Source: Anaerolineales bacterium
GTDB taxonomy: Bacteria; Chloroflexota; Anaerolineae; Anaerolineales; UBA4823
Direction: 5' to 3'
DNA length: 64,000 nucleotides
Assembly (NCBI GenBank): GCA_020061105.1
Contig: JAGUYW010000002.1
Location: 1 to 64,000, forward strand
Part shown: positions 40,099 to 51,938 of the stretch, in pieces
How the letters are laid out: each line of letters starts with the position of its first letter
Numbering within the stretch: position 1 is the stretch's first letter
Position numbers and translations under genes: made by a program
The notes under the pieces: model-generated
Database searches by the model: none
Told to the model about the DNA's origin: nothing
What the model saw: the letters and a program-made list of their open reading frames with translations, nothing else

Positions 40099-40581
40099 AT
40101 GCCAACCTCAATATCGACTGCGGATTTGACTGAATTTCTACTCGCCGCCAAGCTGGCTACCTACGCTTCTCAGAATGCTGAAGCCAATGTCGCCCCGCTC
40201 TTACCAGGCTCGCGCCAGTTGGAATACCACCACGGCGATTTTCACTACCGTGACATTTACTTCGGCAGCGCCTTTTTCGCCGGTCAAGAGACTGTCTACC
40301 ACGATCAGACGCCGCTTTGGACGATGGTCTACGCAGGCGGTATGCTTGCCGAACCGGCAGCTCCAGAAATGGCCAGCCAGGTTTATGAATTTCTGCGCCT
40401 TGCCCTGCGCCAGGTCGAACCACAGCGTCCATTTCGCGGGCCGCGCCGTCTACAGCACGGCAGTTTTCTTTACGAAGACGAGAACGACGGCGATATTGAA
40501 CGCTTTTCCGGACGCGAGACCATCAGCCAGGATGGTCTGACGGTTTACCAGCTGCGCTACACCGGCGGCAGGATCGACTGA
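40099..40581 (+). CDS. DUF5680-like domain protein
   Basis: FLLAAKLATYA...GSRQLEYHHGDFHYRDIYFGSAFFAGQETVYHDQTPLWTMVYAGGM pattern. Confidence 0.75.
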   Translation: MPTSISTADLTEFLLAAKLATYASQNAEANVAPLLPGSRQLEYHHGDFHYRDIYFGSAFFAGQETVYHDQTPLWTMVYAGGMLAEPAAPEMASQVYEFLRLALRQVEPQRPFRGPRRLQHGSFLYEDENDGDIERFSGRETISQDGLTVYQLRYTGGRID

Positions 40582-40612
40582 GCTGGCGAAGATTCACCAG
40601 TGGAGGTTTGCA

Positions 40613-41149
40613 ATGAAAATTCGCGCCATCGCCATCTCAGGTGAAATCGCCTCCGGAAAGAGCGCCATTGCCGAGAAGCTCGCCGGCACATTAAATGGTT
40701 GGAAACTGCATACCGCCGGCCAAATTTACCGCGACTACTGCAAAACCCATCACATTCAATTCGCAGAAGCCCACGACCGCGTTCCCGACGAGGTCAACAG
40801 AATGATCGACGCCCAGCAGGGCGAGATCATCCAAACCCACTCCAACATCATCGCCGATGGCCGCCTCTCGGGCTGGCTGGGACGCGACCTGGCGGATGTT
40901 TTACGAGTGTTTTGCTACGCCGAGCCAGAAATCCGCGCCCAGAGACTCTCCAAACGTGACGGGATCCCCGTCGAAAAGGCCAGAGCCGAAATCTCTCTCC
41001 GTGAAGCACACGATATTGCTACCTTCCAGCATATCTACGGCATTCAAGATTACCGCGCTCCGGCCTTGTATCATTTACGACTGGATACTTCCTTCGCGAC
41101 CATTGAAGAAATGGCCAGGCATTTGAAAGAAGTGGTCGAAGCAGGCTAA
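40613..41149 (+). CDS. Cytidylate-kinase-like P-loop kinase
   Basis: IAISGEIASGKSAIAEKLA P-loop; IADGRLSGWLGR. Confidence 0.75.
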   Translation: MKIRAIAISGEIASGKSAIAEKLAGTLNGWKLHTAGQIYRDYCKTHHIQFAEAHDRVPDEVNRMIDAQQGEIIQTHSNIIADGRLSGWLGRDLADVLRVFCYAEPEIRAQRLSKRDGIPVEKARAEISLREAHDIATFQHIYGIQDYRAPALYHLRLDTSFATIEEMARHLKEVVEAG

Positions 41150-41275
41150 TTGTAATTACGAAAGGTCTGCGCCACTCCTGTGGTAGAATTTTCTCAGGCT
41201 TTCCCCACCAGGTTTTCACCAATGGCCTTCCCCTCTTATCCGCCCTTTTTTTGTTAGGCGCACCTGGAGGATGCC

Positions 41276-42658
41276 ATGAAAAAAACACATATCCTGACTG
41301 CATTGCTGGCGCTGGCTCTTTTTTTGACCGCCTGTTCTCTGCTGGCAAACCGCCAAAACGACTCCCCCGCCCCATCTGCTGAAGACGAAGAAACCATCCG
41401 CCCCATCCAACGCTCTTCGGCTGCGCCAGTGCAGTTTTGCCTTGACTCGCAGCCGCCTTTCGTGACGGATCTGGGCGTGAGGCAGGATGAGCGACTGCCC
41501 GAACCTGCCCCGCATGTCGCTTTCCGCGACTCTATTTACGGCGGCTGCCTGGTGCGGGTTACTAACCGCAAGACCGATCGTTCGCCAGGCGACCCTTCCC
41601 GGGGCCTGAAGAACGAATATTCGCGCCTGCAGGCCTTCAACGCTGATGGCAGCCTGATCATGGTATTGGCGACCGAGGCGCACCGTTATGTGTACGATGC
41701 TTCCACCTTAGAACGACTCGGCGAACTTCCGGCTATGAATGACCCGCGCTGGAGCAACCGCGACCCCAACCTGATCTACTACATCGGCGAACTGACCCTG
41801 ATGTCCTACAACCTGGCGACCGGCGAGCAGCGCCTGGTGCACGATTTCGCCCCCGATTTTCCCGGGCAGAACATCGTTGCAGTCTGGACGCGCTGGGAGG
41901 GCAGCCAGTCGCTGGACGACCGCTATTGGGCATTCATGGCTGAAGACCAGGATTGGTTGACAGTTGCTTTCGTGGTTTACGATCTGCAGCAGGATCGAAT
42001 CATCGCCCGGCGCCAGATTTCACCACCCGGCGATGTCGATAGCGTCACCATCAGCCCTTCCGGGGCTTACTTCCTGGCGCAGTTCGAATATTGCGAACAT
42101 GGCTCAATGGGCAGCCTGGAGCAGCCGTGCGGTTTGATGGTGTACGATCAGAGCTTACAGAATGGGCGTGGGCTGCTGCGCAACGTCGGCCATTCCGACC
42201 TGGCTCTGGACGAAAACGGCCGGGAAATCTTCTTCTACCAGGATATCGACACCGATCACGTCGCCATCCTCGACCTGCAAAGCGGGACGATCAGCAACCT
42301 GTTCCCGATCGACTTCACCTTTTGCAACGGCTGCGGAATGCACTTCTCCGGGTTGGGTTACCAGCTACCGGGCTGGGGGCTGATTTCTTATTTCGACGGC
42401 GACGCAGTGACGCACATGTGGATGGACGATCACATCTTTGCTGTGGAACTCAAACCCGGCGGTCGGGTGGTGCGCTTTGCCCAGCACCATTCACTGGTCG
42501 ACCCCAACCAGGAGCACGATTACTGGGCCGAGCCGCACGCCAGCGTCAACCGCGATTTCACCCGCATCCTGTTTACCAGCAATTGGGGACGCTCCGGCAC
42601 GGGCGAGGTAGAGATGTATATGATTGTGCTGCCGGTGAACTGGTTTCAAGCGCCATAG
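41276..42658 (+). CDS. Lipoprotein, beta-propeller-like, hypothetical
   Basis: Lipobox LFLTAC; WD40/TolB-like strand pattern. Confidence 0.6.
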   Translation: MKKTHILTALLALALFLTACSLLANRQNDSPAPSAEDEETIRPIQRSSAAPVQFCLDSQPPFVTDLGVRQDERLPEPAPHVAFRDSIYGGCLVRVTNRKTDRSPGDPSRGLKNEYSRLQAFNADGSLIMVLATEAHRYVYDASTLERLGELPAMNDPRWSNRDPNLIYYIGELTLMSYNLATGEQRLVHDFAPDFPGQNIVAVWTRWEGSQSLDDRYWAFMAEDQDWLTVAFVVYDLQQDRIIARRQISPPGDVDSVTISPSGAYFLAQFEYCEHGSMGSLEQPCGLMVYDQSLQNGRGLLRNVGHSDLALDENGREIFFYQDIDTDHVAILDLQSGTISNLFPIDFTFCNGCGMHFSGLGYQLPGWGLISYFDGDAVTHMWMDDHIFAVELKPGGRVVRFAQHHSLVDPNQEHDYWAEPHASVNRDFTRILFTSNWGRSGTGEVEMYMIVLPVNWFQAP

Positions 42659-42674
42659 GTAGGCGGCGTTGAAT

Positions 42675-44993
42675 TTAGGGTAATAGCAACATCAGCAGCA
42701 ATCCCTGTCCATTGCCAAACGCCACAATCAACCCCGCAAACACCACGGAGACCATGGTCATCAGCTTGATCAGGATGTTGAGCGACGGACCAGCGGTATC
42801 CTTGAAGGGATCGCCGACCGTGTCGCCGACCACCGCCGCCTTGTGAGCGTCGGAGCCTTTGCCGCCGTGCGCCCCGGCTTCGATGTATTTCTTGGCGTTA
42901 TCCCAGGCCCCGCCGGCGTTGGACATCATGATCGCCAGCGATAACCCGGCAGACAGGCCGCCCACCAGCAAGCCTAACACCCCCGCCACACCAAACACCA
43001 CCCCGATCAACACCGGCACCAAAATCGCTACCGCCGCCGGGCCGGTCATTTCGCGCTGCGCCCCGGCGGTGCTAATATCCACGCAGCGGGCGTAATCTGG
43101 CTTGGCTGTGCCTTCCAGGATGCCCGGAATCTCGCGGAACTGACGGCGCACTTCTTCCACCATCCCGCTGGCTGCCCGCCCCACCGCGCTCATCGTCATG
43201 GCCGAGAAGTAGAAAGCCGTAGCCACGCCAGTAAAGACGCCCACCAGCAAAGCTGGGTTGAGCAGGTTGGCGTTGTAGTAATCCATAAAATTGTTGACAT
43301 TCATCTCGGTCACTTTGATCCACACGCCGTCCACCAGCAGTTCTTCGATGCCGCGCAGTTCGTGCAGCACCAGGCGAATTTCTTCCAGGTAAGCCGCCAG
43401 CAGCGCCATGGCGGTCAGGGCTGCTGAACCGATGGCAAAACCTTTGCCAATCGCCGCTGTGGTGTTGCCCACTGCATCCAACTGATCGGTGCGGTGGCGC
43501 ACAATCGGGTCGAGCTTGGACATTTCAGCGTTGCCGCCAGCGTTATCGGCGATCGGGCCATAAGCGTCAGTCGCCAGGGTGAAACCGAGCGTCGAGAGCA
43601 TGCTGACCGCCGCCAGGCCGACCCCGTACAGTCCCATCAAAATGTTGGTTGCCCCACCTGCCGCGTAAAAACTGACCACAATGCCAACCACCACTGCTGC
43701 CACGGGTAGACCGCCCGAGCGCATGCCCACCGCCAGCCCTTCGATCAGGGCGGTGGCGGCGCTGGTATTGGCCTGGTCGGCGATATAGCGGGTAGGCGTG
43801 AAAGCGTGCGAGGTGTAATATTCGGTCAGTTTACCGACCGCAATGCCCACCGCCAGGCCGCTGAGCACCACGAACCACAGCGACAGCCAGTTGGGCATGC
43901 CGAGCAGCATGAGAGCGGGCAACGAAACCACAGCAATGCCCAGCGAACTGAAATACAGGCCGCGGCTGAGGGCGCCGATCAATTCAGCCTGGCTGGCGTC
44001 CTCGCGGGCGCGCACCACATACAGCGCCAGGATCGAAAGCACGATACCGAGCGCCGCCAGTACAATCGGGGCAGAGATATAAATCATGCCCATTTCGAGG
44101 GGCGTTTTATCTCCCAGCAGTTCGGCGGCCTTGAAACCCACCGCCGCCACGCCCAGGGCGGAAGTCGCCAGGATTGACCCGGCGTAAGATTCATACAGGT
44201 CAGCGCCCATGCCCGCCACATCGCCGACGTTATCGCCCACGTTATCGGCGATCGTGGCCGGGTTGCGCGGGTCGTCTTCAGGGATATTGGCTTCCACTTT
44301 GCCGACCAGGTCGGCGCCGATATCGGCAGCCTTGGTGTAGATGCCGCCGCCTACCCGGGCAAACAGCGCCTGGGTCGAAGCGCCCATACCGAAGCTGAGC
44401 ATGATGGCGGTGATCTGCGGCAGCGGGTTGGCTGCCACGCTGATGAAGTTGTCGGGAAAAATGATCGGGAAGAGGTTATAGAGCAGCAGGAACCACACCG
44501 TGATATCCAGCAAAGCAAAGCCGACCACCACCATCCCCATCACCGCCCCACCGCGCAGCGCCACCTGTAAAGCGCTGTTCAGGCTCTTCGTGGCAGCAAA
44601 GGTGGTGCGCGCTGAAGCATTGGTAGCGGCCTTCATGCCGATGAAGCCGCACAAACCGGAGAACAACCCGCCGGTCAGGAAAGCATACGGCACAATCGGG
44701 TTTTGCAATTTGAAAAATGATAAAACCAGGAACAGGATGAACAAAGCGGCAAAGACCAAAATCACCACTTTGTACTGCCGCTTGAGATACGCCATGGCGC
44801 CCTCCCGCACCGCCTGGGCGATCTCCTGCATGCGCTCGTTGCCTTCGCTCAGCTTCATCAGCTGACGGTAAAAATACCAGGCAAAAAAGAGCGCAATGAT
44901 GGCAGTAATCGGACCCAGCCACCATAACAGCGGCAGCCCCGGTCTCTCCACGCCCAAACTGGACTCAAGCGGGAACAACAACACTTCGAGCAT
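42675..44993 (-). CDS. hppA: Membrane-bound H+/Na+-translocating pyrophosphatase
   Basis: [11 protein letters not shown]-type motif ([47 protein letters not shown]); [36 protein letters not shown]. Confidence 0.97.
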   Translation of the reverse strand: MLEVLLFPLESSLGVERPGLPLLWWLGPITAIIALFFAWYFYRQLMKLSEGNERMQEIAQAVREGAMAYLKRQYKVVILVFAALFILFLVLSFFKLQNPIVPYAFLTGGLFSGLCGFIGMKAATNASARTTFAATKSLNSALQVALRGGAVMGMVVVGFALLDITVWFLLLYNLFPIIFPDNFISVAANPLPQITAIMLSFGMGASTQALFARVGGGIYTKAADIGADLVGKVEANIPEDDPRNPATIADNVGDNVGDVAGMGADLYESYAGSILATSALGVAAVGFKAAELLGDKTPLEMGMIYISAPIVLAALGIVLSILALYVVRAREDASQAELIGALSRGLYFSSLGIAVVSLPALMLLGMPNWLSLWFVVLSGLAVGIAVGKLTEYYTSHAFTPTRYIADQANTSAATALIEGLAVGMRSGGLPVAAVVVGIVVSFYAAGGATNILMGLYGVGLAAVSMLSTLGFTLATDAYGPIADNAGGNAEMSKLDPIVRHRTDQLDAVGNTTAAIGKGFAIGSAALTAMALLAAYLEEIRLVLHELRGIEELLVDGVWIKVTEMNVNNFMDYYNANLLNPALLVGVFTGVATAFYFSAMTMSAVGRAASGMVEEVRRQFREIPGILEGTAKPDYARCVDISTAGAQREMTGPAAVAILVPVLIGVVFGVAGVLGLLVGGLSAGLSLAIMMSNAGGAWDNAKKYIEAGAHGGKGSDAHKAAVVGDTVGDPFKDTAGPSLNILIKLMTMVSVVFAGLIVAFGNGQGLLLMLLLP

Positions 44994-45259
44994 TACTCTC
45001 CTCCTCAATGGAAAAAGCGAATAGTGTGCAAAGGATTTTCGCCCACGTCATGCGCGCCAAAATGGCGCCAACCCTTTGCAACGCCGGTGTGAACCCGTAT
45101 TTTACGGGCGCTTGCCGTTTGCGTCAAGCGTAACAAACGAAAATCGGCGATCTATTCACCTGGGATTAAGCATAGGCCCACGGAAAGCTATTCATGATCC
45201 TGATTCGGCGGTATAATAATTTTGTAATACGTTTTTTTACGATCAAGAAAGGTAAAACG

Positions 45260-45475
45260 ATGGACACTTCCGTGATCTCTTCCAAATATCAGGTCGTTAT
45301 CCCGCGAAAAATCCGCGAGAAATTCAACATAAAACCTGGACAAAGAGTTCTTTTCATCCCCTACCAGAAAAGCTTGCGCCTGGTTATCGTTCCCAGCATC
45401 GATGAGGCTTATGGAATGTTAACTGGGATGAATACAGAAAATTTGCGCGAAGAAGTGGATGAAGAGCGATGTTAA
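45260..45475 (+). CDS. AbrB/MazE/VapB-type antitoxin
   Basis: MDTSVISSKYQVVIPRKIREKFNIKPGQRVLFI. Confidence 0.88.
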   Translation: MDTSVISSKYQVVIPRKIREKFNIKPGQRVLFIPYQKSLRLVIVPSIDEAYGMLTGMNTENLREEVDEERC

Positions 45476-45843
45476 ACTTAATTGACTCTTCTGGTTGGGT
45501 AGAGTATTTAACCAAAGGAAAAAACGGTCCAGTTTATTTTCCAATCATCCAGGATACAGCCAATTTAATCGTCCCAACAATCGTCATCTATGAAGTCTTC
45601 AAACGGGTGGCATCTCAATTTGGAATAGAAACTGCTCTTGAAGCAACAGGAGTGCTTTCTTCTGGAAAGGAAGCCGTAATCGATCGTACAATAGCCATCG
45701 ACGCAGCCAAAATATCTCTTGATTTCAAGCTGGCAATGGCAGACAGCCTGATCCTGGCAACTGCCCAAGCATATGATGCGATATTATGGACTCAGGATGC
45801 ACACTTCAAAGATTTTCCAGGCGTGCGTTACTTTGAGAAATGA
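45469..45843 (+). CDS. PIN-domain toxin (VapC-like)
   Basis: MLNLIDSSGWVEYL...ADSLILATAQAYDAILWTQDAHFKDFPGVRYF; overlaps antitoxin. Confidence 0.9.
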   Translation: MLNLIDSSGWVEYLTKGKNGPVYFPIIQDTANLIVPTIVIYEVFKRVASQFGIETALEATGVLSSGKEAVIDRTIAIDAAKISLDFKLAMADSLILATAQAYDAILWTQDAHFKDFPGVRYFEK

Positions 45844-45875
45844 TCGGTTACAAAAAATTAAGGTAAAAAACCAAC

Positions 45876-46694
45876 ATGAACGACGACCTGAGCGATATCG
45901 TTGACTTTTACAACAGCGAACTCGAGCACGAACACACCCGCCTGGAACGCCACCAGCTTGAGTATGAACTGACCTGGCGCTACCTGGAGCGCTACCTGCC
46001 CGAGCGCGGTTCGATCCTGGAGATCGGCGCTGCGACGGGAGTCTACACCGTGGAACTGGCCCGGCGCGGCTACCAGGTTACGGCGGTGGATATGACCGAA
46101 AAATTATTGCAGCGCTGCCGGGAAAACCTGTCCGCCCACGGCATGCAAAACCAGGCGCGCCTGGTCATTGCAGATGTTCGACAATTGGATCAGTTTGTAG
46201 CGGACGAATATGACGCAGCCTTACTGATGGGGCCGCTCTATCACCTGGTGCTGGAAGTCGATCGCAAAACCGCGCTGGGACAGGTGTACGAACGCCTGCG
46301 CCCCGGCGGGCTGATCTTCAGCGCATTCATCAGCCGTTACGGCATCCTGGGCGACCTGATGAAGAAAATGCCGGAATGGATCGAAAACCAGGCCGAAGTG
46401 TGGTCGGTGCTGGAACTGGGCAGAGATCCTGAGAACCCCCGCAAAGGCGCCTTCCGGGGCTATTTCGCCGACCCGGCTGAGGTCGCCCCGCTGCATGAAA
46501 GCGCCGGTTTCGAGACGCTCGTGCTGGCGGCGGTCGAACCCGCCATTTCGGCCGACGACGAAAGCTACAACCAGCTTTACGGCGCGCGCCGCCGCCTGTG
46601 GCTCGACCTGCTCTACAAAATCAGCGCCCAACCTTCCTCGCTGGGCGCCTCCAGGCATTTGTTATATATCGGGAAAAAACCAATCACAGGATAA
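45876..46694 (+). CDS. Class I SAM-dependent methyltransferase
   Basis: ILEIGAATGVYTVELARRGYQVTAVDMTEKLL; LLMGPLYHL. Confidence 0.9.
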   Translation: MNDDLSDIVDFYNSELEHEHTRLERHQLEYELTWRYLERYLPERGSILEIGAATGVYTVELARRGYQVTAVDMTEKLLQRCRENLSAHGMQNQARLVIADVRQLDQFVADEYDAALLMGPLYHLVLEVDRKTALGQVYERLRPGGLIFSAFISRYGILGDLMKKMPEWIENQAEVWSVLELGRDPENPRKGAFRGYFADPAEVAPLHESAGFETLVLAAVEPAISADDESYNQLYGARRRLWLDLLYKISAQPSSLGASRHLLYIGKKPITG

Positions 46695-46838
46695 ACAGGA
46701 TGAAGGGGATATTTAGGATTTTATTAAAATCCTGTTTATCCCTGAAATCCTATCCATCCTGTTATGGTTTTCTTTATTGGTTCCGCGCTTATTAAATCCT
46801 GTGTATCCAACTCATCCTATCCATCCTGTAAAGGTTTT
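46689..46838. repeat. Intergenic inverted/direct repeat cluster (ATCCTATCCATCCTGT type)
   Basis: GGATAAACAGGAT / ATCCTGTTTATCC inverted arms; direct repeats of ATCCTATCCATCCTGTWAWGGTTTT. Confidence 0.75.
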
Positions 46839-47864
46839 TTAATTGACTCCACGCTGGCGCGGGTCGAAGGCGTCGCGCAAGCCGTCTCCCAGGAAGTTGA
46901 AGGCAAACATGGTGATCGCCAGGGCCAGGGCCGGGAAGATGACCTGGTTCGGGTAGGTGCGCAGCACCGTCGCCCCGTCGGCTATCATCGAACCCCAGGA
47001 GGGCGTGGGCGGGTTGACCCCCAGCCCGATGAAGGAAAGGAAAGCCTCCAGCGTGATGTAACTCGGAATGGCCAGTGTCTCAGCCACCACCAGCGGGCCG
47101 AGGATATTGGGCAAGATATGGCGGAACATGATGCGGGCCGGGCTGGCGCCGATGGTCTGCGCCGCTTCGACGAACTCCTTCTGCCGTACCGAAAGCACCT
47201 GCCCGCGCGCCAGGCGCGCCATCGTCTCCCAGGCTGTCAGGCCGATGCCAATAAAGATGAACAGCATCCCACCCATGCGGGCGTCCATCTGCGCCAGGGA
47301 GTACGCCAGGGTGCCCGGTTCGAGCTTGGCAAAAGAGAAACGAAAGAAAGTCAGCAGCAAGATCACGAATAACAACGTTGGGAAGGCATACAGCACATCC
47401 ACAATGCGCATCATCAGGTTGTCGACCCACCCGCCGAAGTAACCGGAGATGCTGCCGTATACCACGCCAATGATCAGGCTGATCAGTGGGCCGATCAGCG
47501 CCACCGTCAGCGAGATGCGCGCCCCATAGACGATGCGGCTGAACAGGTCACGCCCGACATAATCCGCCCCCAACGGGTAAAGACTGGTTTCTTTGACATA
47601 ACCCTTCATCACCGGGAAGATCGCCAACACCCAGCCCGGGGATTTGTTTTGATCGGTCAGGGTCTGCTGGTCGTATGGATAGGGGGCGATCAGCGGCGCA
47701 AAAGCAGCCATCAGGTATAGGACCAGGATGATGACCCCACCCATCACCGCCGCCCGGTTGCGCAGCAAGCGCTTGAAGGCGTCAGCCGTCAGGCTCTCGC
47801 CTTTGTGGTTCTTTTTCTCTGCCAGCGAGAGCACGCCCGTTTTACTTAAAGTTGTGGCAGCCAT
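46839..47864 (-). CDS. ABC transporter permease, DppC/OppC type
   Basis: PYPYDQQTL, GADYVGRDLFSRIVYGARISL, EAFLSFIGLGVNPPTPSWGSMIADG. Confidence 0.94.
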   Translation of the reverse strand: MAATTLSKTGVLSLAEKKNHKGESLTADAFKRLLRNRAAVMGGVIILVLYLMAAFAPLIAPYPYDQQTLTDQNKSPGWVLAIFPVMKGYVKETSLYPLGADYVGRDLFSRIVYGARISLTVALIGPLISLIIGVVYGSISGYFGGWVDNLMMRIVDVLYAFPTLLFVILLLTFFRFSFAKLEPGTLAYSLAQMDARMGGMLFIFIGIGLTAWETMARLARGQVLSVRQKEFVEAAQTIGASPARIMFRHILPNILGPLVVAETLAIPSYITLEAFLSFIGLGVNPPTPSWGSMIADGATVLRTYPNQVIFPALALAITMFAFNFLGDGLRDAFDPRQRGVN

Positions 47865-47882
47865 GCTTTACTCCTTTCACGC

Positions 47883-48938
47883 TCATTCGTAACTGATGCG
47901 CGGATCCAGAAATCCGTAGAAAATATCCACCAGCAGGTTGGCGAGCACCAGCACCACTGCATACAGCAAGATGGTGCCCATAATCACCGGATAGTCGCGG
48001 TTGGTAATACTGGTGACGAAATAGCGCCCCATGCCGGGGATGCCAAAGGTCTGTTCGGTCACAAACGTGCCGGTCACCAGGGCGGCAAACATCGGCCCCA
48101 GGATGGTAACCACCGGCACGAGCGAGTTCTTCAGCGCGTGGCGCAGCAGGATGACTTGCTCGCGCACGCCTTTGGCGCGGGCGGTGCGGATATAATCCTC
48201 GCGGATCACCTGCAGCAGGCTGGCGCGCGTCAGGCGGGCGATAATGGCCGAACTGCCCAGACCGAGCGCGAAAGCCGGCATGATGGCGTACTTGAAGAAG
48301 TCCCAACTCATCTGCCGGGGCAAGAAGAAGTACACGTAGGGCGGTTTCGCGCCCCAACCGCTGGCCGGCAGCCACCTCAGCGTCACCGCGAAGATCCAGA
48401 TCAAAATCGGCCCCAGCACAATGACCGGCACTGAGACGCCAAAGATCGCCACGCTCATCCCCAGGTAATCCAGGATGCTGTTCTGCTTGAGCGCCGCCAG
48501 GATGCCCAGCGGCAGCCCGATCAGGAGCGCCACGCATAACGCCATGAGACCCAATTGGATCGAGATCGGCAGCTGGTCGCGAAAGATTTCATTCACAGTG
48601 CGGCTGCGGGCGGCGTAGGACGGGCCGAAGTTCATCCAGCGCAGCCACAACGAACCCATTTTTACATTGATCAGGAAATCATCTTGCAGCGAGTTGCTGG
48701 GCGCCTGGGTGGTCAGGCGCGGAACCATGACATCGTACAGGTAGCGTACATATTGAACCGGCAGTGGATCGTCCAGGTGGTAATACTTCTCCAGGTTTTG
48801 GATCACCGTAGCCGGGAGCGCCTTTTCCCGGGTAAATGGACCGCCCGGGATGGTGTGCATCAACCCGAAGGTGATAGCCGAGACAGTCAGGACAACAGCG
48901 ATCATATAAATCAAACGGCGGGTGATATAACGAGCCAT
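47883..48938 (-). CDS. ABC transporter permease, DppB/OppB type
   Basis: MARYITRRLIYMIAVVLTVSAITFGLMHTIPGGPF; RTARAKGVREQVILLRHALKNSLVPVVTILG. Confidence 0.94.
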   Translation of the reverse strand: MARYITRRLIYMIAVVLTVSAITFGLMHTIPGGPFTREKALPATVIQNLEKYYHLDDPLPVQYVRYLYDVMVPRLTTQAPSNSLQDDFLINVKMGSLWLRWMNFGPSYAARSRTVNEIFRDQLPISIQLGLMALCVALLIGLPLGILAALKQNSILDYLGMSVAIFGVSVPVIVLGPILIWIFAVTLRWLPASGWGAKPPYVYFFLPRQMSWDFFKYAIMPAFALGLGSSAIIARLTRASLLQVIREDYIRTARAKGVREQVILLRHALKNSLVPVVTILGPMFAALVTGTFVTEQTFGIPGMGRYFVTSITNRDYPVIMGTILLYAVVLVLANLLVDIFYGFLDPRISYE

Positions 48939-49024
48939 AGCGCGCCTCCTTCGTTTCGTTCAGGGCATTCCTGCCCCGGCCAGGCCAGCACCGGGACAGG
49001 AATGGGTCAATGATCAGTCGACTT

Positions 49025-50851
49025 CTAGCGAATGTACCACTTCTCAACGTGCTCATGCCCGGTGTTGGAGTACGTGCGTACCACGTGCGGGCGGGTGCAG
49101 TTGGTGCGGGTGAACCAGTAGAGCGGGATGATGACTGCCTCATCCCATACCAGCAGTTGCTCGATCTGGGCGTATAACTCGATGCGCTTCTGGGGGTCCA
49201 TTTCTTGGGCAGCCAAGACCGTCAGTTCTTCGAACTTTTCGTTGTACCAGTTTACGCCGCCAAAGACATTGCCAGTATCATCCAGCGGGTTGTTGTTGCC
49301 GCCGGCAGCGAAGTTCTCGCGGGCGAAGTTGTTGGCGTCCGGGTAGTCCTGGCCCCAGGTCAGGCGGAACATTTGCGGGGTGTCGAGGCTCTTGATGTAC
49401 GGCAGGTAAGCTTTCCAGTCCATCGATTGCAGCTTGACTTCCAGGCCTAACACATCCTTCCACATTTGCTGGATGGCTTCCAGGATCCTCTGGTGTTGAG
49501 TAGAGGTGTTGTAGTACAGCGTGATATCAACCTCTGCCCGCGTCAGACCTTTCTCTTTCAGGTATTCTTCCAAAACCTGGCGCGCCAGGTCGGGGTTGTA
49601 TTTCACTCCCAGGTCTGGGTAATCTTTCAACAGCGGGCAAGCCACCAGCCCGGGGCGGCAGAACCACTGGGCGGGTTCCTGGTTTTGCTTGGTGACGTTA
49701 TCGATCAGGCTCTGACGATCGACCGCCATGGAAAGCGCCCTGCGTACGCGCACATCATCCACAAACTTGGCCTTGGTGTTGAAGCCCAGGAAGTAGGTGC
49801 CCAGGTCCGGTTGGTTGGTCAGTTCCTGTGAGAGCACCGGGTCGGCTTTGATGCGATCCATATCGGTCACGGGCACGCGCAGCGCCACATCCATGTTGCC
49901 AGATTCGTATTCTGCGAAAGCCACAGCGTCATCCAACATCATCCAGACCACTTCGTCGATCTGCGGCTGGGGCACAGACTCGCTGCCAGGCCAGTAGGGA
50001 TTCTTGATGATCGTGACATAAGAGTCGTGAATCCATTCTTTCATCGTGTAAGGGCCGTAGCTCTGGAAAAGTCCGGTTTCGGTCCAGCGCTCGCCGCGCC
50101 CTTCGGTACAATCATCGCCTTCGATGATCCACTGCGGCTGGGCATTGGCAATCCACAAGCCGGCGATATTGGGATTGTAAGCCACTGGATACAGGAATTT
50201 CATCTCAAAGGTCCACTCATCCAGGGCTTTGACAGCCACTGTGCTCGGATCTTCGGTCTCACCCGAGTTGAACGCCAAGGCGCCTTCAATGGCATTATCG
50301 AGCACGAAGGCGTAGGGCGAGGCTGTTGCTGGGGTTAAGGTGCGCAGCACGCCGTATTCAAAATCGTAAGCTGTCACCATGCGATCGGCGCCCTCGCAGT
50401 TTTGCACCTTGACCACCTGGCCTGAGACGGCGTCGAATTTTACCCACGGCACGTCCTGGCGCAGATGGAAGGTGTAAACCAGGCCGTCTGCACTGATGTC
50501 CCAGCTTTCGGCCATACCGGGTTCGACCTTGATGGTCTCCTCGTTCAAGCGCGTCAGCCCGACAAAAGTCTCTTCCAAGATCTGGATTGAGCTGGTATCT
50601 TCCGCCAGGCCAGGATCCAGGGTGGGCACATCGCCCGGCCCCAGGCTGAGGGTGATGGACTTGACGGGTTGATCTTGCGGTTCGGGCGTGGCGATCACTT
50701 CGACCACGCGCGTCTCGATGACGGTCTTGCCTTCTTTCTCGACCACCTGGGTTACGACGATGGTCTGAGGTTCGACCGTCTGGGCGCAAGCTGAGAGCAG
50801 CATGCTCGCCAGGATCAACAGGCTAATCAGGGTGGAAATTTTACTTTTCAT
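49025..50851 (-). CDS. Extracellular solute-binding protein family 5
   Basis: Lipobox [49 protein letters not shown]. Confidence 0.94.
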   Translation of the reverse strand: MKSKISTLISLLILASMLLSACAQTVEPQTIVVTQVVEKEGKTVIETRVVEVIATPEPQDQPVKSITLSLGPGDVPTLDPGLAEDTSSIQILEETFVGLTRLNEETIKVEPGMAESWDISADGLVYTFHLRQDVPWVKFDAVSGQVVKVQNCEGADRMVTAYDFEYGVLRTLTPATASPYAFVLDNAIEGALAFNSGETEDPSTVAVKALDEWTFEMKFLYPVAYNPNIAGLWIANAQPQWIIEGDDCTEGRGERWTETGLFQSYGPYTMKEWIHDSYVTIIKNPYWPGSESVPQPQIDEVVWMMLDDAVAFAEYESGNMDVALRVPVTDMDRIKADPVLSQELTNQPDLGTYFLGFNTKAKFVDDVRVRRALSMAVDRQSLIDNVTKQNQEPAQWFCRPGLVACPLLKDYPDLGVKYNPDLARQVLEEYLKEKGLTRAEVDITLYYNTSTQHQRILEAIQQMWKDVLGLEVKLQSMDWKAYLPYIKSLDTPQMFRLTWGQDYPDANNFARENFAAGGNNNPLDDTGNVFGGVNWYNEKFEELTVLAAQEMDPQKRIELYAQIEQLLVWDEAVIIPLYWFTRTNCTRPHVVRTYSNTGHEHVEKWYIR

Positions 50852-50954
50852 TTGTAGCTCCTTCTTTGTAAGTGAATTTTGGATAGATCATTTTTGAAAG
50901 TGGTTGGTTGCTGTGGATTAAGTTCATCTATAGGGCTTCCTCCAATGGATTTTT

Positions 50955-51938
50955 TCAAACCAGATGACAGGCTACCTGGTGGCCTGAGCCAACATCGCGC
51001 ATTTCTGGCCGGCAAGCCTTGCAAATATCTTGCGCCAGAGGGCAGCGCGTGCGGAACCGGCAGCCTTCCGGCGGGTTGACCGGCGACGGCACATCCCCTT
51101 CCAGGATCATGCAGCGGCGCTGGCGTTCAGCCTTCGGGTCGGGGATCGGCACGGCTGAGAGCAGCGCCTGGGTGTAGGGGTGCAGCGGGTAGTGGTACAG
51201 TTCATCGCGCTCGGAAAGCTCGACGATCCCGCCCAGGTACATCACCGCAATGCGATTGCTGATATGCCGCACCATCGAGAGATCGTGGGCAATGAAAATA
51301 TAGGCCAGGTTGAACTCGGCCTGCAAATCCTCCAGCAAATTGACAATCTGCGCCTGGATCGAGACATCCAAGGCCGAAATCGGCTCGTCGCAAATCACCA
51401 GCGAAGGCTGCAAGGCCAGGGCGCGGGCGACGCCGATGCGCTGGCGCTGGCCGCCCGAAAATTCATGCGGGTAGCGTCCGGCAAAAGCCGGGTTCAGCCC
51501 CACCAGATTGAGCAGGTTTTCGACCCACTCTTGCAGTTCCTTGCCGCTCGCCACTTTGAAAATCACCAGCGGCTCGGAGATGGTCTCGCCCACTGTAAGG
51601 CGCGGATTCAGGCTGGCGTAAGGATCCTGGAAGATCATCTGCATTTTGCGGCGCATCTTGCGCAGCGTTTTGGCATCCAGGGTGGTCAGATCCTGGCCTT
51701 CAAAGTACACGTGCCCGGAGGTCGGGCGCTGGAGTTGCAAGATGGCGCGCCCGGTGGTGGATTTTCCGCAGCCGCTTTCGCCCACCAAACCGAGCGTCTC
51801 GCCACGCCGGATATCGAAACTGACGCCATCCACGGCATGCACGGCGCCCACCTGCTTTTGCACCAGGATACCGCGCCGGATAGGGAAGTGTTTCACCAGG
51901 TTTTCGACCTGCAGCAGGTCTGAATTTCCGCTTTTCAT
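50955..51938 (-). CDS. Oligopeptide ABC transporter ATPase, OppF type
   Basis: [36 protein letters not shown]-terminal oligo_HPY-like RCPLAQDIC. Confidence 0.94.
   Translation of the reverse strand: MKSGNSDLLQVENLVKHFPIRRGILVQKQVGAVHAVDGVSFDIRRGETLGLVGESGCGKSTTGRAILQLQRPTSGHVYFEGQDLTTLDAKTLRKMRRKMQMIFQDPYASLNPRLTVGETISEPLVIFKVASGKELQEWVENLLNLVGLNPAFAGRYPHEFSGGQRQRIGVARALALQPSLVICDEPISALDVSIQAQIVNLLEDLQAEFNLAYIFIAHDLSMVRHISNRIAVMYLGGIVELSERDELYHYPLHPYTQALLSAVPIPDPKAERQRRCMILEGDVPSPVNPPEGCRFRTRCPLAQDICKACRPEMRDVGSGHQVACHLV

Noticed and set aside
46764-47372. Plus-strand ORF (202 aa)
   Set aside because: Starts in an intergenic repeat and runs antisense through the DppC-like permease.
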